Source: Actinomadura oligospora ATCC 43269 (GTDB lineage Bacteria; Actinomycetota; Actinomycetes; Streptosporangiales; Streptosporangiaceae). From it: 64,000 nt of DNA. The notes beneath the pieces are model-generated. The model did no database searches, was not told the origin of the DNA, and worked only from the letters and a program-made list of their open reading frames with translations. Location: positions 248,001 through 312,000 of the forward strand of contig NZ_JADG01000012.1 in the NCBI RefSeq assembly GCF_000518265.1, read 5' to 3'. The position numbers and the translations under genes were made by a program. Positions 1 to 7,984 of this stretch are shown in pieces; positions within the stretch are counted from its first letter, which is position 1, and each line of letters starts with the position of its first letter.

Positions 1-119
1 ATCGCGGGCAACGCGATGTTGACGATGGACGCGTCGATGAAGTCGAGGAAGGCGACGCCGCACAGCAGCGCGAGCGTGAGCTTTCCCCGGCGCGTCGCCA
101 GGAACGAACTGTCGGACAT
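1..119 (-). CDS. MFS drug-efflux transporter, N-terminal fragment
   Basis: Only the first 39 or so codons are inside the window; the gene runs off the left edge. The translation begins MSDSSFLATRR and continues into a hydrophobic helix containing FLDFIDASIVNIALP. That is the typical first membrane helix of 14-TM DHA2-type (EmrB/QacA-like) drug/H+ antiporters, where Asp in this helix helps couple protons. The ATG at 117-119 fits the start of that helix. The gene is divergent from the sigma factor at 276, with an inverted repeat between them (152-167). Substrate cannot be judged from the fragment. Family assignment is good; subfamily is inferred from one helix. Confidence 0.75.
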   Translation of the reverse strand, partial: MSDSSFLATRRGKLTLALLCGVAFLDFIDASIVNIALPA

Positions 120-151
120 CTGGGAGTTCGCCTCCGCGTTCGGATGGGTTT

Positions 152-167
152 CGCCTCCTGAGAGGCG
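152..167. promoter_or_regulatory. Inverted repeat upstream of MFS gene
   Basis: CGCCTC and GAGGCG form perfect 6-bp arms around a 4-nt spacer, 33 bp before the MFS start codon. It could be a repressor site or a small mRNA hairpin. The short arms make chance occurrence possible at this GC content. Confidence 0.3.
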
Positions 168-222
168 GCCGGACGCGGCGAACGTGACGGCGGTGAGAGA
201 CGAATCTCAATTTCGCCCTGGA

Positions 223-229
223 TGTCACA
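223..229 (+). promoter_or_regulatory. TGTCACA element, possible ECF41 -35 box
   Basis: TGTCACA matches the -35 element reported for promoters recognised by ECF41-type sigma factors and lies about 50 bp upstream of such a gene, so autoregulation is plausible. I do not find a CGTC -10 at the usual spacing (the nearest CGTC, at 240-243, is too close), so this remains tentative. Confidence 0.3.
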
Positions 230-275
230 CTTCGGGGGTCGTCGCACCTCAGGGTGTCGGCGAACAGGAGGACCC

Positions 276-1220
276 ATGCCCCACCACCTACCGACGGCGG
301 TCACCCCGGACGAGGCCACGGAGGTCTACGCCGAGCACCGCGAGCTGCTGTTCTCGATCGTCTACAACCTGCTCGGAAGCGTCTCCGACACCGAGGACGT
401 CCTCCAGGACACCTGGCTGGCGTGGGCCGCGCGCGGCATGGACGACGTGGAGAAGCCGCGCGCGTACCTGGTGCGGATCGCGGTCAACACCGCGCTCGCC
501 CGGCAGGCGGCGGTCGCGCGGCGGCGCGAGTCGTATCCCGGGCCGTGGTTGCCGGAGCCGCTGGTCGGAGCGGCCGGAACCGGGACCGGGCCCGGGGACG
601 ACGCGGCCGACGACGTGGCGCGCGGCGAGGCCGTGTCGCTGGCGATGCTGGTCGTGCTGGAGACGCTGACGCCGCTGAGCCGGGCGGTGTTCATCCTGCA
701 CGAGGTGTTCGGCTATCCGCACACCGAGATCGCCGAGATCCTGGGCCGCTCCCCCGCGTCCGTCCGGCAGGTGGCGCACCGCGCGAAGCTGCACGTCCGG
801 GCACGCCGGAGGCGGCGCAGCATCGACCGCCGCACGCAGCGCGCGGCGACCGAGCGGTTCCTCGCCGCCGCGCTCGGCGGGGACCTGGCCGAGCTGATGA
901 AGATCCTCGCGCCGGACGTGACCATGTGGACCGACGGCGGCGGCGTCCGACGGGCGGCGCTGCGTCCGATCGAGGGCCGCGACAAGGTCGCCCGGCTCAT
1001 CACGAGCGGCGTCTACCAGCGTCCGGACGAGCTGGACATCCGCTACCGGACCGTCAACGGCGACCCGTCCGCGGTGCTCTTCGACGGCGACGCGCCGTTC
1101 GCCGTCATGGTGCTCGACATGGCCGCCGACGGCGAGCGCGTCGAGGGCATCTACGCCGTCAGCAACCCCGACAAACTCGGGCACCTCGTCGACGCGTCGG
1201 AGGACGAAGAGGAGGGCTGA
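276..1220 (+). CDS. sigJ: ECF41-type RNA polymerase sigma factor (SigJ-like)
   Basis: Encodes a 314-residue extracytoplasmic-function sigma factor. The sigma2 region is near residues 12-75 (EHRELLFSIVYNLLGS, VLQDTWLAW). Sigma4 is around 115-170 (LSRAVFILHEVFGYPHTEIAEIL, a helix-turn-helix). A SnoaL/NTF2-like C-terminal domain follows and replaces a separate anti-sigma factor in this group. Two ECF41 hallmarks are visible: the linker motif WLPEPL and the C-terminal DGGG motif (TDGGGVRRAA). The ATG at 276 is preferred because AGGAGG lies at 266-271. ECF41 factors are usually controlled by their own C-terminal domain. The neighbouring divergent efflux gene is a candidate target. Convergent with the TetR gene that ends at 1230. 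Confidence 0.9.
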   Translation: MPHHLPTAVTPDEATEVYAEHRELLFSIVYNLLGSVSDTEDVLQDTWLAWAARGMDDVEKPRAYLVRIAVNTALARQAAVARRRESYPGPWLPEPLVGAAGTGTGPGDDAADDVARGEAVSLAMLVVLETLTPLSRAVFILHEVFGYPHTEIAEILGRSPASVRQVAHRAKLHVRARRRRRSIDRRTQRAATERFLAAALGGDLAELMKILAPDVTMWTDGGGVRRAALRPIEGRDKVARLITSGVYQRPDELDIRYRTVNGDPSAVLFDGDAPFAVMVLDMAADGERVEGIYAVSNPDKLGHLVDASEDEEEG

Positions 1221-1229
1221 GCCGGGCGG

Positions 1230-1844
1230 TCAGGCGGGCGGGTCGGTGCGGATGCCGCCCAGCAGGCTCGTCAGGACGGTGGCGTACTCGGAGCGGAGGC
1301 GCTGCTTGTCCTGCTCGGGGGCCTCGGCGATGGCGGTGCCCGCCGCGCCGAGGACGTGGAAGGCGACGCGCGCGAGCGGCTGCCGGGGCAGCGGCGGCAG
1401 CAGCCCGGCCTCCTGGAGGGACTCGACGAGCCGCTCGACCAGGCCGTAGCCGTACTTCTCCTCGCACTCGCGCCACCGCTGCCAGCCGAGCGCGAGCGGG
1501 CCCTCCTGCCAGATGATGCGGCCGTGGACGGGGTCGCAGCAGTGGTCGAGGAAGGTGTTCTGCGCGACGACGGCCGCCGACCAGGCGTCCGGCGCGTCCG
1601 CGGCGGCGCGCAGGATGCCCTCGGTCGAGATCTCCTCCAGGCGTTCGAACACGGCCTGGAACAGCGCGGACTTGCTGGCGAAGTGGTGGTAGACCGCGCC
1701 GCGGGTGGCCTGGATGTCGGCGGCGACGTCCTCCAGGGACGTGCCCGCGAACCCGTGCTCGGCGAACCGGCGGGTCGCCGCTTCCAGCAGGGCCGCGCGG
1801 GTCTCCTCCGAGTACTTCGCCCGGCGGCTCTTGACGTCCGACAT
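1230..1844 (-). CDS. TetR-family transcriptional regulator
   Basis: 204 residues. An N-terminal TetR helix-turn-helix at about residues 15-60 (EETRAALLEAATRRFAEHGFAGTSLEDVAA then QATRGAVYHHFASK) is followed by a ligand-binding domain of the usual length. It is divergently transcribed from the cytochrome P450 gene starting at 1922. The 77-bp gap holds an inverted repeat (1859-1875) that probably is its operator. It probably represses itself and the P450 gene and responds to a small molecule; the ligand cannot be inferred from sequence. Confidence 0.88.
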   Translation of the reverse strand: MSDVKSRRAKYSEETRAALLEAATRRFAEHGFAGTSLEDVAADIQATRGAVYHHFASKSALFQAVFERLEEISTEGILRAAADAPDAWSAAVVAQNTFLDHCCDPVHGRIIWQEGPLALGWQRWRECEEKYGYGLVERLVESLQEAGLLPPLPRQPLARVAFHVLGAAGTAIAEAPEQDKQRLRSEYATVLTSLLGGIRTDPPA

Positions 1845-1858
1845 GCACGGAGCATACT

Positions 1859-1875
1859 ACATACACAGCGTATGT
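1859..1875. promoter_or_regulatory. Candidate TetR operator
   Basis: ACATAC and GTATGT are perfect 6-bp inverted arms with a 5-nt spacer; a third CATAC half-site lies just before (1853-1857). It sits in the intergenic gap between a TetR gene and a P450 gene, the classic place for a shared operator. AT-rich arms in a very GC-rich genome make chance less likely. Confidence 0.6.
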
Positions 1876-1921
1876 GACCGACGCGGCGTAGGTCCGCGAG
1901 TCCGCGACCGGGAGGCCCCCG

Positions 1922-3127
1922 ATGTCCGAACCGGAACTGCTGTTCAACCCCTTCGAGCCCGGCTTCACCGACGACCCGTTCCCCGCCTACCGGCGGCTGC
2001 GCGAGGCCGACCCCGTCCACGCGAGCCCGATCGGCATCTGGATCCTGACCACCCACAAGGACGTCGGCGACCTGCTGCGGTCCGACCAGTCGGTGGACGA
2101 GCGGCGGGTCTCCGAGGGCCTGTTCGTCGAGCAGATGCGCGCGTTCGAGGACGCCATGGACGGCCGCGGCCGTTCGATGCTCGACCGCGACCCGCCCGAC
2201 CACACGCGGCTGCGGAGCCTGGTCTCCAGGGTGTTCACGCCACGCCGCGTCGCCGCGCTCGAACCCGAGATCACCGCCCTGGTGGACGAGGCGCTCGACC
2301 GGATCGAGGACGCCGGGACCGCCGACCTGGTCGAGACGCTCGCGTTCCCCCTGCCGTTCGCGGTGATCTCCTCGATGCTCGGCATGCCGCCGACCGACCA
2401 CGCGCGCGTCCGGGAGCTGAGCGGCTGGGTCGTCCGGTCCCTGGAGCCGCTGCCGGACGAGGCGACCGTCAAGCGTGTCGGCGAGGCGGGCGTCGAGCTG
2501 TTCGACCTGGTCAAGGACCTGATCGCGGACAAGCGCGCGCACCCCGGCGAGGACCTGCTGAGCGCGCTCATCGCCGCCGAGGCGGAGGGCGACCGGCTCA
2601 CCGACGACGAGCTGGTCGACCAGGTCGTCCTGCTGTACGTGGCGGGACACGAGACGACCGTGAGCCTGATCGGCGGCGGGACGGTCGCGCTCCTGGAGAA
2701 CCCGGGCGAGCTCGCGCGGCTGCGCGCGGAGCCGGGGCTCGCCGGGAACGCGGTCGAGGAACTGCTGCGGTTCGTCAGCCCCGTCCAGCAGAGCCGCCGC
2801 GTGACCGTCGCCCCGTACAAGGTGCGCGACAAGGAGATCCCGCCGAACACGTTCGTCGTGGCGGGGCTCGCCGCCGCCAACCGCGACCCGGAGTTCTGGG
2901 GCCCGGACGCCGAGGAGCTCCGCCTGGACCGTCCGAACGCCCGCCAGCACGTCGGGTTCGGCGGCGGCCCGCACCACTGCCTGGGCGCGGCGCTGGCCCG
3001 CCTGGAGGCGCGCGTCGCGTTCGAGCGCCTCACCGGCCGCTTCGGCGACCTGGCCCTGGACGGCGAGGTGACCTGGAACGGACGCATCAACCTCCGGGGT
3101 CCCGCGAGCGTCCCGATCACTGTTTGA
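1922..3127 (+). CDS. Cytochrome P450
   Basis: 401 residues, the normal length for a soluble bacterial class I P450. The I-helix oxygen-activation motif AGHETT is at residues 241-246. The K-helix ExxR is in EELLR near residue 280. The heme-binding loop FGGGPHHCLG carries the proximal Cys at 353. Activity would be heme-dependent monooxygenation with electrons from a ferredoxin; no dedicated redox partner is adjacent (the 7Fe ferredoxin at 13.7 kb is a housekeeping-type gene). The TetR gene upstream and the operator at 1859-1875 suggest inducible expression. A strong GC-rich hairpin follows at 3165. Substrate unknown. Confidence 0.95.
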   Translation: MSEPELLFNPFEPGFTDDPFPAYRRLREADPVHASPIGIWILTTHKDVGDLLRSDQSVDERRVSEGLFVEQMRAFEDAMDGRGRSMLDRDPPDHTRLRSLVSRVFTPRRVAALEPEITALVDEALDRIEDAGTADLVETLAFPLPFAVISSMLGMPPTDHARVRELSGWVVRSLEPLPDEATVKRVGEAGVELFDLVKDLIADKRAHPGEDLLSALIAAEAEGDRLTDDELVDQVVLLYVAGHETTVSLIGGGTVALLENPGELARLRAEPGLAGNAVEELLRFVSPVQQSRRVTVAPYKVRDKEIPPNTFVVAGLAAANRDPEFWGPDAEELRLDRPNARQHVGFGGGPHHCLGAALARLEARVAFERLTGRFGDLALDGEVTWNGRINLRGPASVPITV

Positions 3128-3164
3128 CACCGCCGACCCACCGTCCGGCGCCCCCTGCCCCGGT

Positions 3165-3197
3165 GGCCCGGCCCGGCGCGGCCGTCCGGGCCGGGCC
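3165..3197 (+). terminator. GC-rich terminator hairpin after P450 gene
   Basis: GGCCCGGCCCGG and its exact complement form a 12-bp stem around a 9-nt loop, 38 bp downstream of the P450 stop. There is no U-tract, as is common for actinomycete intrinsic terminators. It also insulates the TetR gene at 3246. Confidence 0.6.
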
Positions 3198-3245
3198 GGG
3201 CCGGGGGTGCTCGGACCTGGGTCAGTGGTGCCTTATCGTGAACAG

Positions 3246-3953
3246 ATGTCCCAGTCAGCGGAGGATCGGACGGCTCGCTCGACGCCGCGTCGGCTGCCCC
3301 GGGGACGCCACGCGCTCGCGCCGGAGGAGGTCGAGCGCATCCACCGCGACCGGCTGTACGCGGCGATGGCCGAGGCGATGGCCGAGCGCGGCTACGTCCG
3401 GACGTCCGTGGAGGACGTTCTCAAGCGGGCCGTCGTGTCCCGGCAGAGCTTCTACCGGCTGTTCGACTCCAAGCTCGACTGCTTCATGGGGGCGTTCGGG
3501 CGCGCGGGCGAGATCCTTGTGGCGCACGTCCTGCAGGCCCTCGAGCGCTATCAGGTCGCGCCTGCCGGAGACGGAACCCCGAACGGGGGCGGCGGTCCGG
3601 CGGATCCGCTGTCGGCGGTCGAGCACGCCCTCACCGCGTACCTGGACGTCCTCGCCCGGGAGCTGCCGTACGCGCGGCTGTTCCTGGTCGAGGTGTTCGC
3701 CGCGGGGCCCGAGGCCGTCCGGCAGCGGACGGCGATGCAGGCCAGCCTCGCCGGGGTGTTCGCCGACCTGATCGGGGCGAGGGACGACGCGGGCCGCTAC
3801 ACCTGCCAGATGATCGTCGCCGCGACGAGCGCGATGGTCACGCCCGCCGTCGCCGAGGGCGACCCGGACGCGCTGCGCGCACTCGGCGCGCCGCTCATGG
3901 CGCACATCGGCCGGCTCTGGGACAAGGGCATGTTCGACGCCGAGCCCGCCTAG
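3246..3953 (+). CDS. TetR-family transcriptional regulator
   Basis: 235 residues if translation starts at ATG 3246 (MSQSAEDRT). A basic N-terminal extension rich in Arg precedes the TetR HTH at about residues 28-75 (EEVERIHRDRLYAAMAEAM, then VVSRQSFYRLFDSK). The C-terminal domain contains LPYARLFLVEVFAAGPEA, common in TetR proteins of the AcrR type. No good Shine-Dalgarno sequence precedes the ATG, so the mRNA may be leaderless or start upstream. It is separated from the P450 gene by a terminator hairpin, so it is probably an independent unit; its target is not obvious. Confidence 0.85.
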   Translation: MSQSAEDRTARSTPRRLPRGRHALAPEEVERIHRDRLYAAMAEAMAERGYVRTSVEDVLKRAVVSRQSFYRLFDSKLDCFMGAFGRAGEILVAHVLQALERYQVAPAGDGTPNGGGGPADPLSAVEHALTAYLDVLARELPYARLFLVEVFAAGPEAVRQRTAMQASLAGVFADLIGARDDAGRYTCQMIVAATSAMVTPAVAEGDPDALRALGAPLMAHIGRLWDKGMFDAEPA

Positions 3954-3981
3954 GTTCACGAGCCCGCGTGGTTCCCCAGGG

Positions 3982-4650
3982 TCAGTCGGTAAGCCAGCCC
4001 GGGCTGACCAGGCCGGACTCGTAGGCGAGGACGACGAGCTGCGCGCGGTCGCGGGCGGCGAGCTTGGTCATGATGCGGCTGATGTGCGTCTTGGCGGTGG
4101 CCGGGCTCAGGACGAGGTGGGCGGCGATCTCGTCGTTGCTCAGCCCGGCGGCGGCCAGCCGCAGCACCTCGCGTTCGCGGTCGGTGAGCGCGGCCAGCCG
4201 CGGCCCTGGATCGGGCGCGCGGACGCGTCCGGCGAACTCGCCGATCAGGCGGCGCGTGATGCGCGGGGCGATGAGCGCGTCGCCGCGGTGCACGACCCGG
4301 ACGGCCTGGATCAGCTCCTCTGGCTCGGTGTCCTTCAGCAGGAACCCGCTCGCCCCGGCGCGCAGCGCGCCGTAGACGTACTCGTCCAGGTCGAAGGTGG
4401 TCAGGATGACCACGCGGACGCCGGACATGCGCGCGTCGGCGGTGATCGTCCGGGCCGCCTCCAGGCCGTCGGTGCCGGGCATGCGGATGTCCATCAGCAC
4501 GACGTCGGGACGCAGCTCGCGGACCCGCTCGACCGCCTGCGCGCCGTCCCCCGCCTCGCCGACGACCTCGATGTCGTCCTCGTCGGCGAGGATCGAGCGG
4601 AAGCCCGCGCGCACCAGCCGCTGGTCGTCGGCCAGCAGAACCTTGATCAT
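3982..4650 (-). CDS. NarL/LuxR-family response regulator
   Basis: 222 residues. The receiver domain spans about 1-120 with the acidic pocket near D8/D9 and the phospho-acceptor D54 in VLMDIRMPG. A LuxR-type HTH lies at about 155-215 (LTDREREVLRLAAAGLSNDEIAAHL). It pairs with the histidine kinase immediately upstream: the kinase stop and this start overlap in ATGA (4647-4650), which implies translational coupling. It probably acts as a phosphorylation-dependent DNA-binding activator. The target and the stimulus are unknown. Confidence 0.95.
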   Translation of the reverse strand: MIKVLLADDQRLVRAGFRSILADEDDIEVVGEAGDGAQAVERVRELRPDVVLMDIRMPGTDGLEAARTITADARMSGVRVVILTTFDLDEYVYGALRAGASGFLLKDTEPEELIQAVRVVHRGDALIAPRITRRLIGEFAGRVRAPDPGPRLAALTDREREVLRLAAAGLSNDEIAAHLVLSPATAKTHISRIMTKLAARDRAQLVVLAYESGLVSPGWLTD

Positions 4651-5831
4651 GCCGTCCTCTTCTCGTGGGGCAGGCGGGCGCGGACGCGGAAACCGCCGTC
4701 CGGGCCGGGGCCCGCCTCCAGCTCGCCGCCGAGCGCGCGGGCACGCTCACGCATCCCGCCGATCCCACTCCCCGACATCCCACCCGCGCCCCGGCCAGGC
4801 GCACCGCTCACGCCCTGTCCGGACGCGCCGCCCGCGCCCTGTCCGGGCGGCGTGCTGCGGCCGTCGTCGGTCACCTCGATGGTGACCGCGTCGGGGGCGC
4901 GGTCGACGCGGACGGCGACGCGGTTCGCGCGGGCGTGCTTGACCACGTTGGTCAGCGCCTCCTGGACGATCCGGAACGCGGCGAGTTCGACCTCGGTGGG
5001 CGGACGTCCCGGGCCCGACACGTCCGCGCGCACCTCCAGCCCGGCGGAGCGGGCGCGGTCGACGAGTTCGCCGACGCGGTCGAGCCCGCGCGCGGGCGCG
5101 GTCGGGGCGTCCTCTCCGTCCTGGCGGAGGATGCCGAGCATCGTGCGCAGCTCGCGCAGGGCCTCGGTGCTGGTCTCGCGGATGGCGGTCAGCGACTCCT
5201 CAGCCAGTTCCCCGCCGCGCCGCCGGTTTTTGCCGTAACGGCGCAACGCCGCCGCCGACTGGACGCTGATAAGCGAAAGGTGGTGGCCGACGACGTCGTG
5301 CAGTTCGCGCGCGATGCGCAGCCGCTCCTCGGTCGCGGCGCGTTGCTCGACCTCGCGCGCGTGCGCGGCGTTGGTGTTCCGCAGCCACCCGACCAGGACG
5401 ACCGCAGTCAGCCAGCCCGCGAGCATGAACAGCGCGATGCCGTTGATCGAGCCGTTGCCCGCCATGGTCCCCGCGCCGACGAGGCAGATGGCGAGGACGG
5501 CGAGCCCGGCTGCCACGCGCGGGCGGCCAGCCTCCGCGACCGTGTACAGCGCGAGGATGAACGCGATCAGCAGGGGCCCGTCGTAGGCGCTCATCACGTA
5601 GTAGACGATCGTGACGGCCAGCGAGAACGCGGCGACGGCCACGGGGTGGACGCGGCGGGCCACGAGCGCGCCGCAGACGGCGAGGATGAACACCCAGCCC
5701 ACGGCCGTGACCGACCAGGGCTCCTCGCGCGGCGCGTACAGCGACTGCGCGCTTCCGGCCGAGACGACCGCCAGGACGCCGCCGGCGATCACGACGTCCG
5801 CCGTCCGCCCGCGAGGCCACCCGACCACCAT
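4647..5831 (-). CDS. Two-component sensor histidine kinase (HisKA_3 type)
   Basis: 394 residues. The N-terminal half has about five to six hydrophobic helices (residues 12-150) with little extracytoplasmic sequence, so it is an intramembrane-sensing, DesK/NarX-like kinase. The dimerisation/phosphorylation motif RELHDVVGHHLSLISV places the phospho-His at 178. The HATPase domain has the N-box ALTNVVKHARAN and the D-box DDGR. Between the D-box and the final GGMRERA motif lies an expanded Gly/Ser-rich stretch of about 35 residues, longer than usual. It overlaps the response regulator by 4 bp. Signal unknown. Confidence 0.93.
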   Translation of the reverse strand: MVVGWPRGRTADVVIAGGVLAVVSAGSAQSLYAPREEPWSVTAVGWVFILAVCGALVARRVHPVAVAAFSLAVTIVYYVMSAYDGPLLIAFILALYTVAEAGRPRVAAGLAVLAICLVGAGTMAGNGSINGIALFMLAGWLTAVVLVGWLRNTNAAHAREVEQRAATEERLRIARELHDVVGHHLSLISVQSAAALRRYGKNRRRGGELAEESLTAIRETSTEALRELRTMLGILRQDGEDAPTAPARGLDRVGELVDRARSAGLEVRADVSGPGRPPTEVELAAFRIVQEALTNVVKHARANRVAVRVDRAPDAVTIEVTDDGRSTPPGQGAGGASGQGVSGAPGRGAGGMSGSGIGGMRERARALGGELEAGPGPDGGFRVRARLPHEKRTA

Positions 5832-5983
5832 GGCCCCACCCTAGAGTCGTCCCCAGGCCGGGCGGAAACCGGCGATCCCGCTGGCAAGGGACGAATCGTC
5901 CGGACGTTGACCCGGCGGTTGAACCGGTTCTACTCTCGGCGCGGAACCAAGCTAACGCTTGACCGATGCATGCGGGAGGTCCG

Positions 5984-7198
5984 ATGGCCGCAGAACCCGA
6001 AGGGTCCGAGGGCCTGGACGCGCCCGCGTCCGGGGGGTTCGCGCGGGCGGTGGCCGAGGCGGAGCGGATCGTGCGGTCCGCGCCGCACGTCCGGTCGGAG
6101 CTCGACCTGGCCGAGGGGCTGGAGTACCTGGCGGGGAGCGTCAAGGCGTCGCTGCACATGGCGTGGGCGTACGAGCGCGACTTCCCGTTCTTCGCGCGTT
6201 CGACCGGGCCGCACTCCAAGCTCGGCCTCGACAACCCCGACACCCTGTACTTCAACGCCTACCTGCGCGACGACGCCGAGTACGTGGTCACCGGACGCCG
6301 GGGCACCACGGCCGACCTGAGCTTCCAGGTGCTGAACGGCGACTACACCCCGTCCTCGTCCCCGCACAGTCTCAACGCGTTCGACGACCGCGCGTTCGAC
6401 ATCGCCCCGGACGGCTCGTACGAGCTGCGTTTCGGCCCGGAGGATCCGCAGCGCAAGGACGACCCGAACTACGTCACGCTCGGCACGGGCGCGGCCATGC
6501 TGCTCGTCCGCGAGGTGTTCAGCGACTGGGCGGACGAGCGTCCCGGCGAGATCCGGATCCACCGCGCCGACCGTCTCGGATCGGCTCCGGACGCGCCGAC
6601 CGCGCGTCGCGAGGCGAAGCGGTTCGACGTCGCCGGGAAGATGCTGGTCTCGCGGCTGCGGACGTTCCTCGCCTTCCCCGAGTGGCACTACCTGAAGCTG
6701 CCGGTGAACACGATGACCGAGCCGCGTCCCACGCCCGGCGGCCTCGCCACGCAGTACTCGTCCGCCGGGCACTTCGACCTCGGCCCGGGCGAGGCGCTGG
6801 TCGTGACCGTCCCGCGCTCGGACGCGCCCTACCAGGGCTTCCAGCTCGGCAGCCGCTGGTACGTCTCGCTCGACTACGTCAACCACCAGACGAGCCTCAC
6901 CGCCGACCAGGCCGTCCCCGACCCGGACGGCATGATCCGCATGGTCGTCGCCGAGCGCGATCCGGGCCTCGCGAACTGGATCGAGCTCACCGGGCACGAC
7001 CGCGGCTTCCTCCAGATCCGCTGGCAGCGGCTCTCGCGCGCGCTCACCCCGGAGGACGGGCCGCGCGTCGAGGTCGTCCCGTTCGCGGACCTTCCGGCGC
7101 GCCTGCCGTTCCACGACCGGCAGCGCGTCACCCGTTCCCGGTGGGCCGAGCGCATCGCCGCCCGCCAGGTCTCGACCGCGCGAAGGATGCTGGGCTGA
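5984..7198 (+). CDS. DUF1214-like protein, first gene of SDR/sulfotransferase operon
   Basis: 404 residues from ATG 5984, which has GGGAGGT at 5974-5980. No signal peptide. The sequence (DNPDTLYFNAYL, FHDRQRVTRSRW) resembles the DUF1214-type family, common in actinomycete lipid and steroid catabolic clusters, whose function is not established. It overlaps the SDR start (TGATG at 7196-7200), so the two are translationally coupled, and the sulfotransferase follows 10 bp after that. The operon context suggests work on a common lipid-like or aromatic alcohol substrate. Family call is moderate; function is inferred from neighbours only. Confidence 0.65.
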   Translation: MAAEPEGSEGLDAPASGGFARAVAEAERIVRSAPHVRSELDLAEGLEYLAGSVKASLHMAWAYERDFPFFARSTGPHSKLGLDNPDTLYFNAYLRDDAEYVVTGRRGTTADLSFQVLNGDYTPSSSPHSLNAFDDRAFDIAPDGSYELRFGPEDPQRKDDPNYVTLGTGAAMLLVREVFSDWADERPGEIRIHRADRLGSAPDAPTARREAKRFDVAGKMLVSRLRTFLAFPEWHYLKLPVNTMTEPRPTPGGLATQYSSAGHFDLGPGEALVVTVPRSDAPYQGFQLGSRWYVSLDYVNHQTSLTADQAVPDPDGMIRMVVAERDPGLANWIELTGHDRGFLQIRWQRLSRALTPEDGPRVEVVPFADLPARLPFHDRQRVTRSRWAERIAARQVSTARRMLG

Positions 7199-7974
7199 TG
7201 ATGCTGGACGGCCGTGTGATCGTCATCTCCGGGGTCGGCCCCGGCCTCGGGCGCGGGCTGGCGCTCCAGTGCGCGAAGGCGGGCGCGGACGTCGTCCTCG
7301 CCGCCCGGACCGAGGAGCGGCTGACGGAGGTGGCCAAGGACGTGCGGGCGCTGGGCAGGCGCGCGACCGTCGTCCGCACCGACATCCGCGACCAGGCGTC
7401 CTGCGAGCGGCTCGTCCGGGAGACGCTGGACGCGCACGGGCACGTCGACGGCCTGGTCAACAACGCGTTCGCGATCCCGCCGCTGCAGGACCTGCTGGAC
7501 GTCGACATCGCCGCCGTCCGGCGCGGGTTCGAGACCAACGTGCTCGCCGCACTGTCGCTGACCAGGCTGTTCGTCCCGTCGCTCGTCGCGTCCAAGGGCT
7601 CGGTCGTGATGGTGAACTCGGCCGTCCTGCGGCACTCGAAGGCGACGTTCGGCGCGTACAAGATGGCGAAGTCGGCGCTGCTCGCGCTCGCGCAGGGCCT
7701 GTCCACCGAGCTCGGGCCGCGCGGCGTCCGGGTGAACACGATCGCGCCCGGCTGGATCTGGGCGGACAACCTGAAGTGGTACTTCGACCTGCTCGCGACC
7801 GAGCGCGGCACGACGTCCCGGCAGGTCTACGACGAGACCGCCGCGGACATCGACCTGCGGAAGCTCCCGGAACCGGACGAGATCGCCGACGCGGCCGTCT
7901 TCCTGCTGTCCTCGTACGCGCGCGCGATCACCGGGCAGTGCCTGGACGTCAACGGCGGCGAGTTCCACCACTGA
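7198..7974 (+). CDS. Short-chain dehydrogenase/reductase (SDR)
   Basis: 258 residues. Classical SDR with the cofactor loop SGVGPGLGRG at about 11-20, NNAF near residue 90 and the catalytic YxxxK as Y154/K158 (AYKMAK). The preceding VNSAV supplies the catalytic Ser. The acidic residue that would mark NAD preference is replaced by AARTEER, which fits NADP(H) or is ambiguous. Two adjacent ATG codons (7198 and 7201) could start it; the first overlaps the DUF1214-like stop. It is probably an alcohol/ketone oxidoreductase for the same substrate as its operon partners. Confidence 0.92.
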   Translation: MMLDGRVIVISGVGPGLGRGLALQCAKAGADVVLAARTEERLTEVAKDVRALGRRATVVRTDIRDQASCERLVRETLDAHGHVDGLVNNAFAIPPLQDLLDVDIAAVRRGFETNVLAALSLTRLFVPSLVASKGSVVMVNSAVLRHSKATFGAYKMAKSALLALAQGLSTELGPRGVRVNTIAPGWIWADNLKWYFDLLATERGTTSRQVYDETAADIDLRKLPEPDEIADAAVFLLSSYARAITGQCLDVNGGEFHH

Positions 7975-7984
7975 GGAGATCGCG

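Noticed and set aside
222-275. Upstream in-frame extension of the sigma factor (start at 222)
   Set aside because: AGGAGG at 266-271 places the start at ATG 276, and the extension is not conserved-looking.
5959-7195. One long + frame (5959-7974) suggesting a fusion with the SDR
   Set aside because: The part before 7198 is a shadow of the DUF1214-like gene in another frame; the SDR has its own coupled start.
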